Assembly (NCBI GenBank): GCA_037447655.1
Contig: JBBHKE010001038.1
Location: 161,565-223,564, forward strand
Direction of reading: 5' to 3'
DNA length: 62,000 nt
Source: Zygnema cylindricum
Taxonomy: Eukaryota; Streptophyta; Zygnematophyceae; Zygnematales; Zygnemataceae
The notes under the pieces were generated by a model that worked only from the letters and a program-made list of their open reading frames with translations, did not search any database and was not told the origin of the DNA. Positions 1 to 10,300 of the stretch are shown one piece after another (the stretch's first letter is position 1; every line of letters begins with the position of its first letter). A program made the translations under genes and the position numbers.

Positions 1-1715
1 CCCTCTCCCTCTCTTTCTCTCTCCTCTCCTCTCCTCTCTCGCGTGTACTTGTTCTTGCCTCTGAGTCTGAGTCTGAGTCTGTGTGTCCATCTGGCGGTCT
101 TCCTGCAGTCGCAGGTTTTGTCTGTTCTCCTGTGGTTGAAGGGCCGCTTTTGGAGGCTTCAAATGTGGTAGTGACCCTCGACGACAGCACGGTTTCGTAA
201 TCATTAAAGCTTTGGCATTAGTATTTCTTTACTCCAATTTGCAATATGCAACCGAATGTAGCTGTCAGTCAGTCACATCTATAAACCGGATATTTAGACA
301 TTGCTGTGAAGTATTCATCTTTGAAATTATTTGTGCATCACGAATGTTGGGAACCAGATGAGTTTTTTTCCTATTATCCTACTTTCAGGCAGTTAATCCT
401 CAAACGAGGGCACGATATTTGCCTACAGGTTGGATCAACCATTTTTATCAGATGGACTCTCTATAGGAGGTAGTCTAATGAGGCAAACAGACTGCACCTG
501 ATGTGGGAGAGTATACTCCTTAAATATAGGTGTATACACCAACCAGATGGAGATCATTACTCTGATTTTAGAGTCTCTCCTCTTGCGGGTCATCTCTCCT
601 CACCCCTCCGATCTTTCTTCCTTCCCCTCTCCTCTTATTTGTCTCTCCTTTCTTGGTGTCCTTCTCTCTCTACTCTCTTCCCTTTACTCTCCCATTTTCT
701 TCAATCCCCTCTCTCCTCTTCTAGTCTCCACTCTTCTCCACTCTTCCCCATCTCCCGAAAACCTCCCCTCTTTCCTCTCCATGACCTTCTTTCCTCTCTC
801 GTTTCGGCTCTTTCTTCTGTCCTGGTCATCTCCTGTCGTCTTTCCTACTCTGCGATGCCCTATTCTATTTTGACTTTTGCATAGTTTTCACTCTTACCGC
901 CTACTGCTTTTCTTTTCGCCACTGTCTCTCCTCCATTCTCTACTCTGTTTTCTTTTTTCGTTTCTTCTCTCACTTTTCTTCCCTCGCCTTTCCTTCTTTC
1001 AACGTCCTCTGCAGCTTCTAAGAAGCAGATATGGGAGCTATTGTTTCGGTCTTAATATTTTGACTCCCTTGTTTCTAGAATTTTGGTAGCAAATGTACAT
1101 GAAGCGAAGAGTTTGATTGCTCTGTATTGGTAAAGGAGACTGGATTGCAGTCAAGTGCTAGCAGATATCTTTATATATCTTTATCTTTATATATCTTTAA
1201 GAGGCTGCCTTTTAGCTGAATATTCTTGATGTTTGATTCTCTCCGGTTGAGGATCCACACGAGTTCGTTTCCCTTCTTAATGCTCTATATTGTGTGTCTG
1301 CAAGTCATTCATTTTCTGTACGAAGGCTGTATTTTCTGAATGAAGGAGGTCACTTTGGATGGCACACTTTTATATTTGTCACATGACATGAGTAATTTGG
1401 TGAACGAAAAGGATAATTTTTGTATCACTACGAAGTGAGCTAATAATGACTCCTTTTACAAAAACCTGGTTTTCTCTTTAACATGTTAGTTTCTTGGAGA
1501 GATGACTGACTTCTGAAGGAATGTAAGACATATGTCACCCTTTCTCCATGTATTGTCGTAAGTCTGTTGTTCTTCTTTTTATGTTTATGTTTTTGGTTGT
1601 TAGATGTTTACTAACAGGAAAGTTGGGTAATCACATTTACCATCCATGTTTTCCAGCTTCGGTGTTCTGAAACTTATTTATTTTCAAATGGTGTCTTGAT
1701 GGCGATACAGGTGAT
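1..1715. promoter_or_regulatory. Pyrimidine-rich upstream region of the 1716-4235 gene
   Basis: There is no convincing coding region. A CT microsatellite-like tract occupies about 1-40, followed by a short GAGTCT repeat near 62-80. A longer C/T-rich tract runs from about 560 to 1010 and keeps several frames open, which explains the Ser/Leu/Pro-rich ORFs there. A TATCTTTA-type short repeat lies at about 1167-1200. CT-rich stretches are common in plant promoters and 5' leaders, so this is probably the promoter and any non-coding 5' exon of the next gene. The transcription start cannot be placed from sequence alone. Confidence 0.45.
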
Positions 1716-4235
1716 ATGGCTTCAAAAGGGAGCGATGAAACAAATGTGGGGTGCTTTAAAGCGATGGCCAGAAAATTTGGTAGTGGAACCCTCGAACCGT
1801 CTTGTCGAGGAGGAGTAGATTTTCAACATGTGAGTGTCGTCCAAAACATTTTGTTTGCTAATCTGCTTTTTATCAATAAGCTTCATAGTTTGTAGTACTG
1901 TATCGTGGTCTGAAAAAAATGATATGTCTGATAATCGGTAGGACTGATGATCTGTCGATGGGGTGTATGGTAATATGGCAGAACTGTAAATACTTACTTT
2001 AGTATGCAAAGCATGTATTGCGCATAAGAATTTACATATTGCCAAACGTCACAAATCCCGTCAAATTCTTGTCAATTCTGTCTTAAAATAGTAAACTTTA
2101 ATGGTTCTAGCAATACACCGGTTTGCTCGCCGGTCATCGGGAAAAAGCCGTCGATATTCAACAATGCTCTTTTTGGTTGCAAATTTGTGTACCCAGTTTC
2201 TCCTTTTCGACAAACAAGCTAAGGAAAGAATATAGAGTGCAGTAACCCATGTATCCATTGTTCTTCTTTTCCTGCCTATGCTTCATTTTTGGGACTTTCG
2301 CGTACTAAGAGATCACTATACATAACAGGACACTGGTTTCTGGTCCGTTTTCTTTGAAGTATTTGCCTACTTACCAATGCAGTGTATTGAAATGACAGTC
2401 TGTGATATGAATAAGTTTTAGAGTGACGGCGTCGTTGTTAAGTTGATTCATGTCTTCATTGCCATCAACAAAGTGACACATGTTAGTAACTTATGATTCA
2501 CTACAACGACTTGCTCTTCAGTGTCTTTATTATTGTCTTTGTCTGTTCTTGGTTTTTTGTTAATCCACCATTTTTGAGGAGCTTTGAGTGAAGATTGTTT
2601 TTATCAATTGCAGGAAGGACGGCGCCCGACGAGCTCAAGACGACGCAGTTTGGATGAAAGGATATGGGGCGTTCACAAGGTATATTTCCCCTTAATAAAG
2701 GGCAGAAGTTTAACGGTAGATGTGGAAGTTGCATTGCTGTACTTAACGTTTGTGTGGGGAATTTTTGAAAATAAAAATGTTAGTGTCTGATGATTTACCT
2801 GAAACCTCTCGAGAATGATGTGATGATGATGCTGATGATGATGATGGTGATGATAATGTGTGTGAGTTTCTGGTTTATCGCAGTCATTTCCAGCGGACGG
2901 GCAAATGACGTTTGAAACCAGATCGAAGAGACAGCCAGGCCATAGAATCTCTTCCTCTTTCGGTGATCCCAAACTTCCATTAGAAATAGAGGACAGGCTT
3001 AGGTGCCTTCCTTCTCCCAGCAGTCCATCGCATCAACCTCATTCTCCTTCTTTAGCTTCCTCATTAGATGAAGCCTCTCCTTTAAGCACGTCCTCGGGTC
3101 AGCAAAACTTTACAACAGATTCTTCTTCAGGTGAAGATTTAGGCAGAGAATTAAAAGTCGGAGGAAGGAAGATATGGAAGGAAACTCCTGATAATTCACA
3201 CGGGTCTTCTCCGGAGGAAGCTGTGGATCGATGGGGGAAGTTGAGTCACAGGAAGGATGTACAGAATAAGGGCTTGGAAGAGGAGTACAAAGTAGAGTGG
3301 TCTGATTTCGATAGGTACGGTATTGATATTGATCTTTTTGTGGGAAATAGTCGACTTCCTCCTGTGGATGTTATGTGCCATACTGGTCTTCTTCAACCTG
3401 TTTCTGATTCAGTTCTTTCAGCCATGGCTGTCGCGAGAGAGAATACAGAAGCAGCTGAAAGAGATGAATGTACCGTGAGAGAGGAAGGAGGAAGAGAGAC
3501 GCAGTCTTGTCAACAAGGGGGCTTGTTTCCTTGGACAGGTGAGAGAATCACAGCCTACAACGGTACATCTTTCTGTCCTCGGCGCATTTTTCATGACTAA
3601 ATCATTAGTCTCTAGAGATGCAAGGAGTCTGTGGGATGATTAGTGGATTAGCAATGGTGACATTGTTAACATAACTGCACTAATAATGGTGAATAGTAAC
3701 CTTTAACGAAAACCCGCGGTGGTAATCCATCTAGAGTGCATGGAAACAGAAAATGAGAAGTCGAAACAAATATGAACAACGTCACACAAAAACAGACGAA
3801 TAAAAAATAACAGAAACTCTAAGAAAGAAAATTACAAACAAAAAATGACGAGTAAATTTGCTGGCTGTTCCGTTTTTTGCAGATTCGAAGGAATCAGTAG
3901 TCTCTGATTCGTCCGATAGATTTTCGTCCTCTCTGGCACGGTCATTAAGCACAGCAGAGATAGGAAAAGGAGGAGCCTTCTCTCCTCTTGTACGTTCATG
4001 GTCTCTCTCCGGAAATGCGAAATGGAAAGCGAGCCCAGGAGAACACGGGAGTCCCGGTCAGGTTGGTAAAACAGGAAGCCCCTTCAGATACCCAAGGGCG
4101 CCTGGGGGACTGGATAGGCCATTAGACTCTTCGAAAAAGACAAAAAAAGGGGTAGTGAAGTCTCTCAGAAGGTGGCTATCGGGTCCTGTGGACATGGGAC
4201 CAGAAGAAGAAAGCAGAGAACCAGAAACCGTTTAA
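1716..4235 (+). CDS. Four-exon gene, Ser/Arg-rich protein of unknown function (395 aa)
   Basis: I do not recognise the product. The model joins 1716-1829, 2614-2679, 2884-3538 and 3883-4235, which totals 1188 nt, 395 codons plus stop, with no frame break. Every intron is GT-AG: the donor after exon 1 is GTGAGT, and the acceptors at 2613, 2883 and 3882 end TTGCAG, ATCGCAG and TTTTGCAG. The ATG at 1716 has G at +4 and is the first usable start in the opening exon. The protein is low in hydrophobic residues and has no signal peptide or membrane segment. It has basic Ser/Arg patches near residues 40-55, a Ser/Pro-rich stretch at about 95-140, an acidic and aromatic patch near 195-205, and a basic C-terminus around KKTKKGVVKSLRRWLSG. 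It is probably largely disordered. The first exon is the least certain part. Confidence 0.55.
2813..2866. repeat. GAT/GATGAT trinucleotide microsatellite in intron 2
   Basis: An imperfect run of GAT/GGT triplets lies just upstream of the acceptor at 2883. It accounts for the His-rich ORFs on the opposite strand. Confidence 0.8.
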
Positions 4236-4958
4236 AGAAATTGACTAAATTGTCGAATTTCCTCCTGCTTTTTTGACTTAACAAAAAAAAAAAAACAAAG
4301 GATTATCAACCACGGAGGGTTGAACTGGGAAAACAGAGATGAGCGTTTTCTAAAAAATAGCTGTTCTGCCTTCACTCTTGTCCGTAGGACTGGTCTTTTT
4401 TTTTTCAAAGGCTTGTATTCATGTTGTGCTCTCAGGGAGTTCCTTTCATATACGTTTTACTTGATACCATATTCAGGTTCCTAAGGACTTTGTTTGCTCG
4501 GTCGACTTATTGTTTGTAGTTTAGGTGATTGTGATAGGAGTGGAGTTTTGTAGCAAAATATGTGCCATAGTGGGTAAAAATCCTTTTAGTTACAACCTTA
4601 GTTAGAAAAGGAGATATAACAGCATTTGACAGTAGTCTGGATTTAGATCAGGATTAGGAACTTGTGTAATTAGAGGCAAGTTGAAAAATAGTGTGTCGTG
4701 AAGTGGAAGAACATCTATATACCGGGATTGTGATTGAGCATCTAAATTTCTGCCATGGCAGGGTGGATAGGTGCTGGGAATTCAATTACGTCGCATCTTA
4801 TTTTTGTCAGACTCTTATTTTTTCTCAACATAAATTTGGTTGTCTGGTTTTTCCCTAAAGCAGGCCTAGAATTAAAGCTCTCCAGTGGCCTGCCATCTCC
4901 CCCTTAAAACTCCCCCTCCCCCCTCTCCTCCCTCCCTCCCACTCCTTCTCACGCCTCC

Positions 4959-4989
<31 letters not shown>

Positions 4990-5125
4990 TCTTATTTATC
5001 CGACGCGCCCTAGACTTCCAGCGGCCAGTATAGTGGATCGCGTAAATTTTTCAAGGTCATTCCATAATGTTATGCTGTCGGATACCCAACCGGAAATCAG
5101 TTATCGCCGCCCGATACTTCAACAA
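4236..5125. other. 3' flank with C/T tract and A29 homopolymer
   Basis: No gene is visible. It holds the 3' untranslated and downstream part of the preceding gene. A C/T-rich tract at about 4896-4957 is directly followed by a run of 29 A at 4959-4987, which is likely to be length-variable and hard to assemble. No clean AATAAA signal stands out. Confidence 0.5.
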
Positions 5126-5368
5126 AATTCTTGCCATAAGTGGAAAAAGTGGTAAGCTATATAGTACTCTATGATATACTGTATTATATTTTTCACTGTA
5201 TATAGCGTGGCATCCCACGTTTAACAAGCTGTTCCATACTCTGTGTAACGGAATAACGGCGGTTCAGTACGATGGAGTAAACCGTACAATTGTACGGTAC
5301 GAGCCGTACAATTATCGCCGAAAGGTTCATATCGATTATCGGCAAAACCCTGCCGTTACACAACACTA
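5126..5368. mobile_element. Right-end fragment of a hAT-like element (family of 59235-60920)
   Basis: The segment ends ACACAACACTA at 5368, the same terminus as the complete hAT-like copy ending at 60920. It also shares that copy's internal words: a TATAGCGTGG..CCACG segment, CCGTACA repeats and ATCGATTATCGGC subterminal motifs. I find no matching left terminus, so it is 5'-truncated. The left boundary is approximate. Confidence 0.6.
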
Positions 5369-6143
5369 ACATTTACTCTGATAAGTGGGAGCCGTTGGCT
5401 TTGACAGGTCAGAACGGTGAGAGGTTTTTGTTCTGCAGGAAGCAAATGCAGGTAACGGATATGAAGCTGGCCGATAGAATTCAGTGTCACACACTATCAA
5501 TTGAATGCCATGTTCAAAATAGCGATGCGGACATCACAGCATACATCTAGGAACCGACGCATAGGCGCTAGGAGCTTTAGCGGCCATCCTTTGACGAGCT
5601 TTGACCATCTTTTCGGGTGAGGACTCCGGCTATCGATGCATGGGAGAATCGTAGCTGAATGTACGGCTGGATTGACGTCGATGTGGAGTGTACGACGCGA
5701 CATGCACGGTTGATATGGATGGAGATCTGCCGCGTCATAGATCGTCTCCGGCTTGACACACGTGGCCGAACCGAGCGTTGACGTCCCCACGTAGCCGTTT
5801 TTGTTTTGTCGTTTTTTACAAAGTTTCCACCTGGCGATGATTCCGTCGCGCGGACGACTGGGGCTTTCACAAAACGGATACTATTATCTAGTCAAAGTAT
5901 TCAATAACATTGGATCAATATGGTAAAATGTAAATATTGTGAAGACCATAATGTTTATGACGCAAAACGATAAAAAAATCCGTCTTTGCCTGCTTTTGTC
6001 GCGTTGCGAGCCCTGGGTAAATATTTCCAATTTGTCGGTGCGCTTTAATATGCGCGTACGTCACCATGGAAAGCCACATAATACGCGAATAGTACGGAAT
6101 ATTTGCATATAGCGTTTCCAATTGTTTTCGCACGTTTGAACTA
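5369..6143. other. Unclassified intergenic stretch
   Basis: No gene or complete element is recognised. Short ORFs on both strands show no family features. The 5570-5880 part is somewhat GC-richer than its surroundings. Confidence 0.4.
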
Positions 6144-6351
6144 CACCGTGAATCGCTATTAGCGTCAATGACTCTAATTGCGGTACCCCTTTTTTTATCC
6201 AAATTCTCAAATAGTTTTAATAAAAACCCTTTAAAAAAACAAATTAGAGTAAATGATTTCCTTCAAAATCCCCAAATTCCCAAATAGCGTTAATAACGCA
6301 ATTTGTTTCATAACGCTATCTATTTCTAAACTCTAATAGCGATTCACGGTG
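6144..6351. mobile_element. TA-flanked MITE, family A (208 bp)
   Basis: The terminal inverted repeats are CACCGTGAATCGCTATTAG on the left and its exact reverse complement on the right. A TA dinucleotide sits on each side (6142-6143 and 6352-6353), read as C-TA and TA-G. This suggests insertion at a palindromic CTAG target with TA duplication, as Tc1/mariner-type elements do. No coding capacity is present. Confidence 0.75.
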
Positions 6352-6363
6352 TAGGGTTCAAAC

Positions 6364-6728
6364 CATAGTTCAAAAGTAGGCGTTTCAATTGTAGGCCTTT
6401 TGTCGGCGCCTTTATCGTAAGTTGTGTTATGGGCTTTTCACGTGACCTTCTTAAGTCACTACTTTGATCAGCGACCGTCCGATCGTCCAAATCTGACGGT
6501 TTAAATACAAAATACCTCAAAACTCACAGAAAAATGTTTTTTTGTCCGAATGTTTTTCAAAATTTAGACATGACGTTTAATTCTCTATCGAACGATGTGC
6601 AACTTCAACCCTGTTACTATTTTATTTCATTTTGCGGCCAATACAATATGGGTCTTAAGGGTATATTGTATTTTTTGCGTACAATAGGCATATTGTATGG
6701 GTGTACTTTCACCTACTTTTGAACTATG
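6364..6728. mobile_element. hAT-like MITE, family B copy 1 (365 bp)
   Basis: The ends are CATAGTTCAAAAGTAGG and its inverse. The element is flanked by a perfect 8-bp direct repeat, GTTCAAAC, at 6356-6363 and 6729-6736. Eight-base duplications are typical of hAT transposition. Internally it has one copy of a GATCGTCCAAATCTGACGG-type module that is doubled in other copies. It lies 12 bp from the MITE ending at 6351. Confidence 0.85.
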
Positions 6729-7355
6729 GTTCAAACGCCGAAATGTACGACAGCGTATCTATTCGTCATTGAATCGTCCAAATTGCAAAATTCAATGAAC
6801 TGGACTACGATTTGAAGCTTTGGCGTTGGAAAGGTCGTACGCTTTAGAGTTTAGGCCGGTCAATGTCCGTACAATCGTAATAGAATCGACCGCGCTGGTA
6901 CCTGTCGTACAGGATGGACGATCTCGCCCTGCCGCCGATAAAGCAGCTTTATTGTCAAGTCGTGTGATGACAATTGCTGACTTGCAAAATCTACTCTCGT
7001 GTTTTATGGCAGCAGCAGGATTCTAAAGTCAGATAGAGAAGTCCTGTGCCTTTGTTGCTTTCCTGCTTTCTCCTCTTTTGTTCGGGAATGAGAGCGGCTG
7101 GGCATCATACAGTTTTACTTATCATTTTTTTTATGTTTTTGGGTGCAATACTAGGAATATCACAATTATTATTGCCGTATAATAGCCAATCTAAGTCTAC
7201 CGTGGTTATAATTCTTCATTTTTTCCAGTTTATCAAATTCACGATACGGTAATTAAGATATTTGAATACTGCAGAAAATTCTTTTTCTATTTGACATACA
7301 GAATTCAATCCCTTTATCTGGTTTTGCATTTCATATTTCTCTACATTTGATTCCA
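6729..7355. promoter_or_regulatory. Upstream region of the DOMON-cytochrome b561 gene
   Basis: The stretch is AT-rich between the family B MITE and the ATG at 7356. No coding region is supported. Promoter elements cannot be assigned with confidence, but a MITE sits only about 630 bp upstream of the start codon. Confidence 0.4.
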
Positions 7356-10300
7356 ATGAGGTTCTCAGTGGCACTTTTCAGTACGGTGATGGTGCTCTTT
7401 GTTAATCTCGCTGCGAGTCAGTCATTGGCCAGCAGCTCCAACTGTACTGTTTCTGATTTGGACGGCTACGATTGCAAACTAGATGTGGCATCATTGAGGT
7501 AAGGTTTAAAGAACGGTACCGATATCAATAGGAAGGCTGTAAAGTGTAACTCAGCAGTCTGCTGGAATCAATGAACAGTAATTCCCAGCAAAAAATGCTG
7601 AGCAGTGGTTATATGCTATCATATAGAATATCCGTGAACGTCTCTTTGCTGACATCATGATAAGCTTGAGGTGAGTTGTATGGTGAACATAAATTACAAA
7701 TCAGTTGATTGCAATTTCGTCACATTTGCATCCATAATGGGGAAGCATTACGAAGATAATGACTCCAAAGTGCAAGCAAGTTGTTCTCTGTGTGTAGTTT
7801 ATCTACAACAAATCATGACCACCTTGTGAAGATAACAGGAGGAGTATTAAATTGTACTGATATTATCAGCTACATTGTTGCAGGTATATCTTGCACTGGA
7901 CAGTAATAGCCGATTCCTCTGTTTCCTTTGCAATGGACGTGGAAACCAGTGGCTGGGCTGGACTGGCATGGAGTCCAGATGGAGAGATGTTAGGTGATGC
8001 AGTTATTGGTTCCATATCGAACCTTAACGGATCGGGAACCTACAGCCTCATGGGTGAGAGTCTATCGCTGGTGAGTGCATATCGACTGCCTCTTACACCA
8101 ATGTTCTATAATGCGAATTACAGTTTATGGTCTTTCTTTTTTGCTGCAGTTTCAGCATGCTTTTAATGTTTATTTATCAAGAATGGAGCTTGTAAGCAAG
8201 GTGTTTTTGTTTTCTGGATTCTGTAAACAGAAAAACCAGGAAGGATAACGAGTACATAGTTCGTGGTGGAACCAACATCTTTTCTTTTCGTTCCGTTTTT
8301 GCCTTCGGCTTACATATTGAATCACAGTATAAGTGATGTTACCTTAGTAGATTGCATAGGTTAAGTGGGAAGAGTGGATAACACAACAAAACATCATCGC
8401 AGGGAGCAACCAATAACTAGCAAATAAAACGTGTTTTACAGCAGTCTTTTCTTCAACTCTATTACGATTTCTTATCCTAAATATTTTGCCTTCCTTTTTG
8501 TTTTTGCGTTGAGACTTTCGCAGGTTCAGCCAACTGCTAACTTCAGTATACAAGGCATATCCATCGCAAGGAGCGGCAACAGAACTATGGTTCAGTGCGT
8601 TACTAAATTTTATTCCACGTTCAATTATCCAGTGATTTTGTACTATTTACACTTAGCAATATGTCTTCTTTTCGTATCCTTCCTTGTCAACATACACACA
8701 CGTCCTTTGACCCGTGTGCATATTTGAGATTTGCACTTAGGAATTTGCCTTTTTTTCGTATACTTCCTTGTCAACTTACGCAGACATCCTTTGACATGTG
8801 TGGATATTTGAGAACAGGTTTGAGCGAAGTTTAAGTGACCAAGGAAGTGTTCCATGGAGCTTGACAAACCCAATTTCAATGATTTATGCTTTCTCAGCCG
8901 ATAACTCGGACACTCTTGCCTTCCATGAGAATAACCGGTTGGTCCCATTTTCCTTTTTCTGACCGAGGCATATCAGCCCAACTGGACAATTTAACTACAC
9001 CCACAAACAACGCTGCCTTCGGAAAACATTCATTGTGCAACATAGTTTACTTTTCACATGTTTTTGCTGATTATACGGTCTAAATATTTGTTTTGCCAAT
9101 ATTTTAGTCTACCTGCCTTACTGATTTCAAGCAGGGGCTGTGTGGTTTTGAAATGCGGTTGCCATCTATATCTCACAGCTTTACCTACCTGTGACGCTCC
9201 CATTTCTCTTAAGCAACATAGTAAGCAGATTATTTATGTAGAGAATGCTCATGTTCTGTATCTCCCTTCTCCTCTTCTTTTTGTTGTCCCTCACTTCCCT
9301 CGTCTTTCCCCTGTTTTTTTCTATACGGAAAAGTCTTTAAGCTCTTGAAAAACCCTTCAATGTTATTGTTGCTACTATTAGGGGAGCCTTTAATATACTT
9401 CTGGGAAGTACACCTACCAGTTTCCTGGAGGCACCAAGCCCTCAGCCAGTGTCAGCAGAGCTTCCAAACTTAACAAGTGAGGCAGATTCTGAACCCTCTA
9501 GAAGACGTTGTATGTTTGAATATAAGCTTGTGAAATGATTATGAGACTGTAGAGGAAATAATGCAAAATGTAGTCAACCTCTATGCAATTCCATCTTTCC
9601 GTCCATTGCCAAGGTCCAAGCTTCGAGCTTTCCAACAATTTCCAGCAGATGTTCAGTTCAATCTGAGTACATCATTCAAAACATTTGAAATCTAAGAATG
9701 TTGCTTTTTGGTGCGGTTTTTCTGCCTTTGCCAAAATTTATGGGCTATTGAGTTGCATGACCCACAGCATCGGGCAACACAACACTTACAAGTACAACAC
9801 CGAATCTAAACGTTTCAGCATGCACGCCTTCTTCTTTGGGCTACCAGTGCTCCAAACAACTTGATGGTGATAGGTATGCCAATATGGGTTTCTCAATTGA
9901 TAGTCTAATTCAGTTTTCCCACCTTCATTTTCTTTCATCTCCTTCAAAATTGAGATATGCCTTTGTAACTCCAGTTGCTTTTTGATGTTAGGTATAACAA
10001 TGGAAACAATTAACCTGTTCCTTAGGGCGTTATGGATCATTGCAGTTTTGTGCTCCATTACACAGCAAATGGTTCGACCCTATCTGCGGCCATGGAAACT
10101 GGCTCAGAAGGATGGATGGCCATCGGTTGGTCTCCGGATGGGACCATGGCCGGTAGTGATGCAGTCATTGGAAATTTGGAAACTTCTCCGTTTATTGCTC
10201 CATACCATCTTGGATCCCATTCGTCTTCTTCAGTATTGCCAAACAGCAATATCCAGCTTAACAACACAACAGTTGAAGCCTCCAACGGCAGAACAATTGT

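Noticed and set aside
501-1089. Overlapping Ser/Leu-rich ORFs
   Set aside because: They come from a biased C/T tract that keeps several frames open and show no domain or splice context.
2673-2980. His-rich ORFs on the minus strand
   Set aside because: They read the GAT microsatellite in reverse and overlap a well-supported exon on the + strand.
4959-4987. A29 tract as the tail of a retroposed cDNA or LINE
   Set aside because: No coding body, target duplication or reverse-transcriptase remnant was found upstream.
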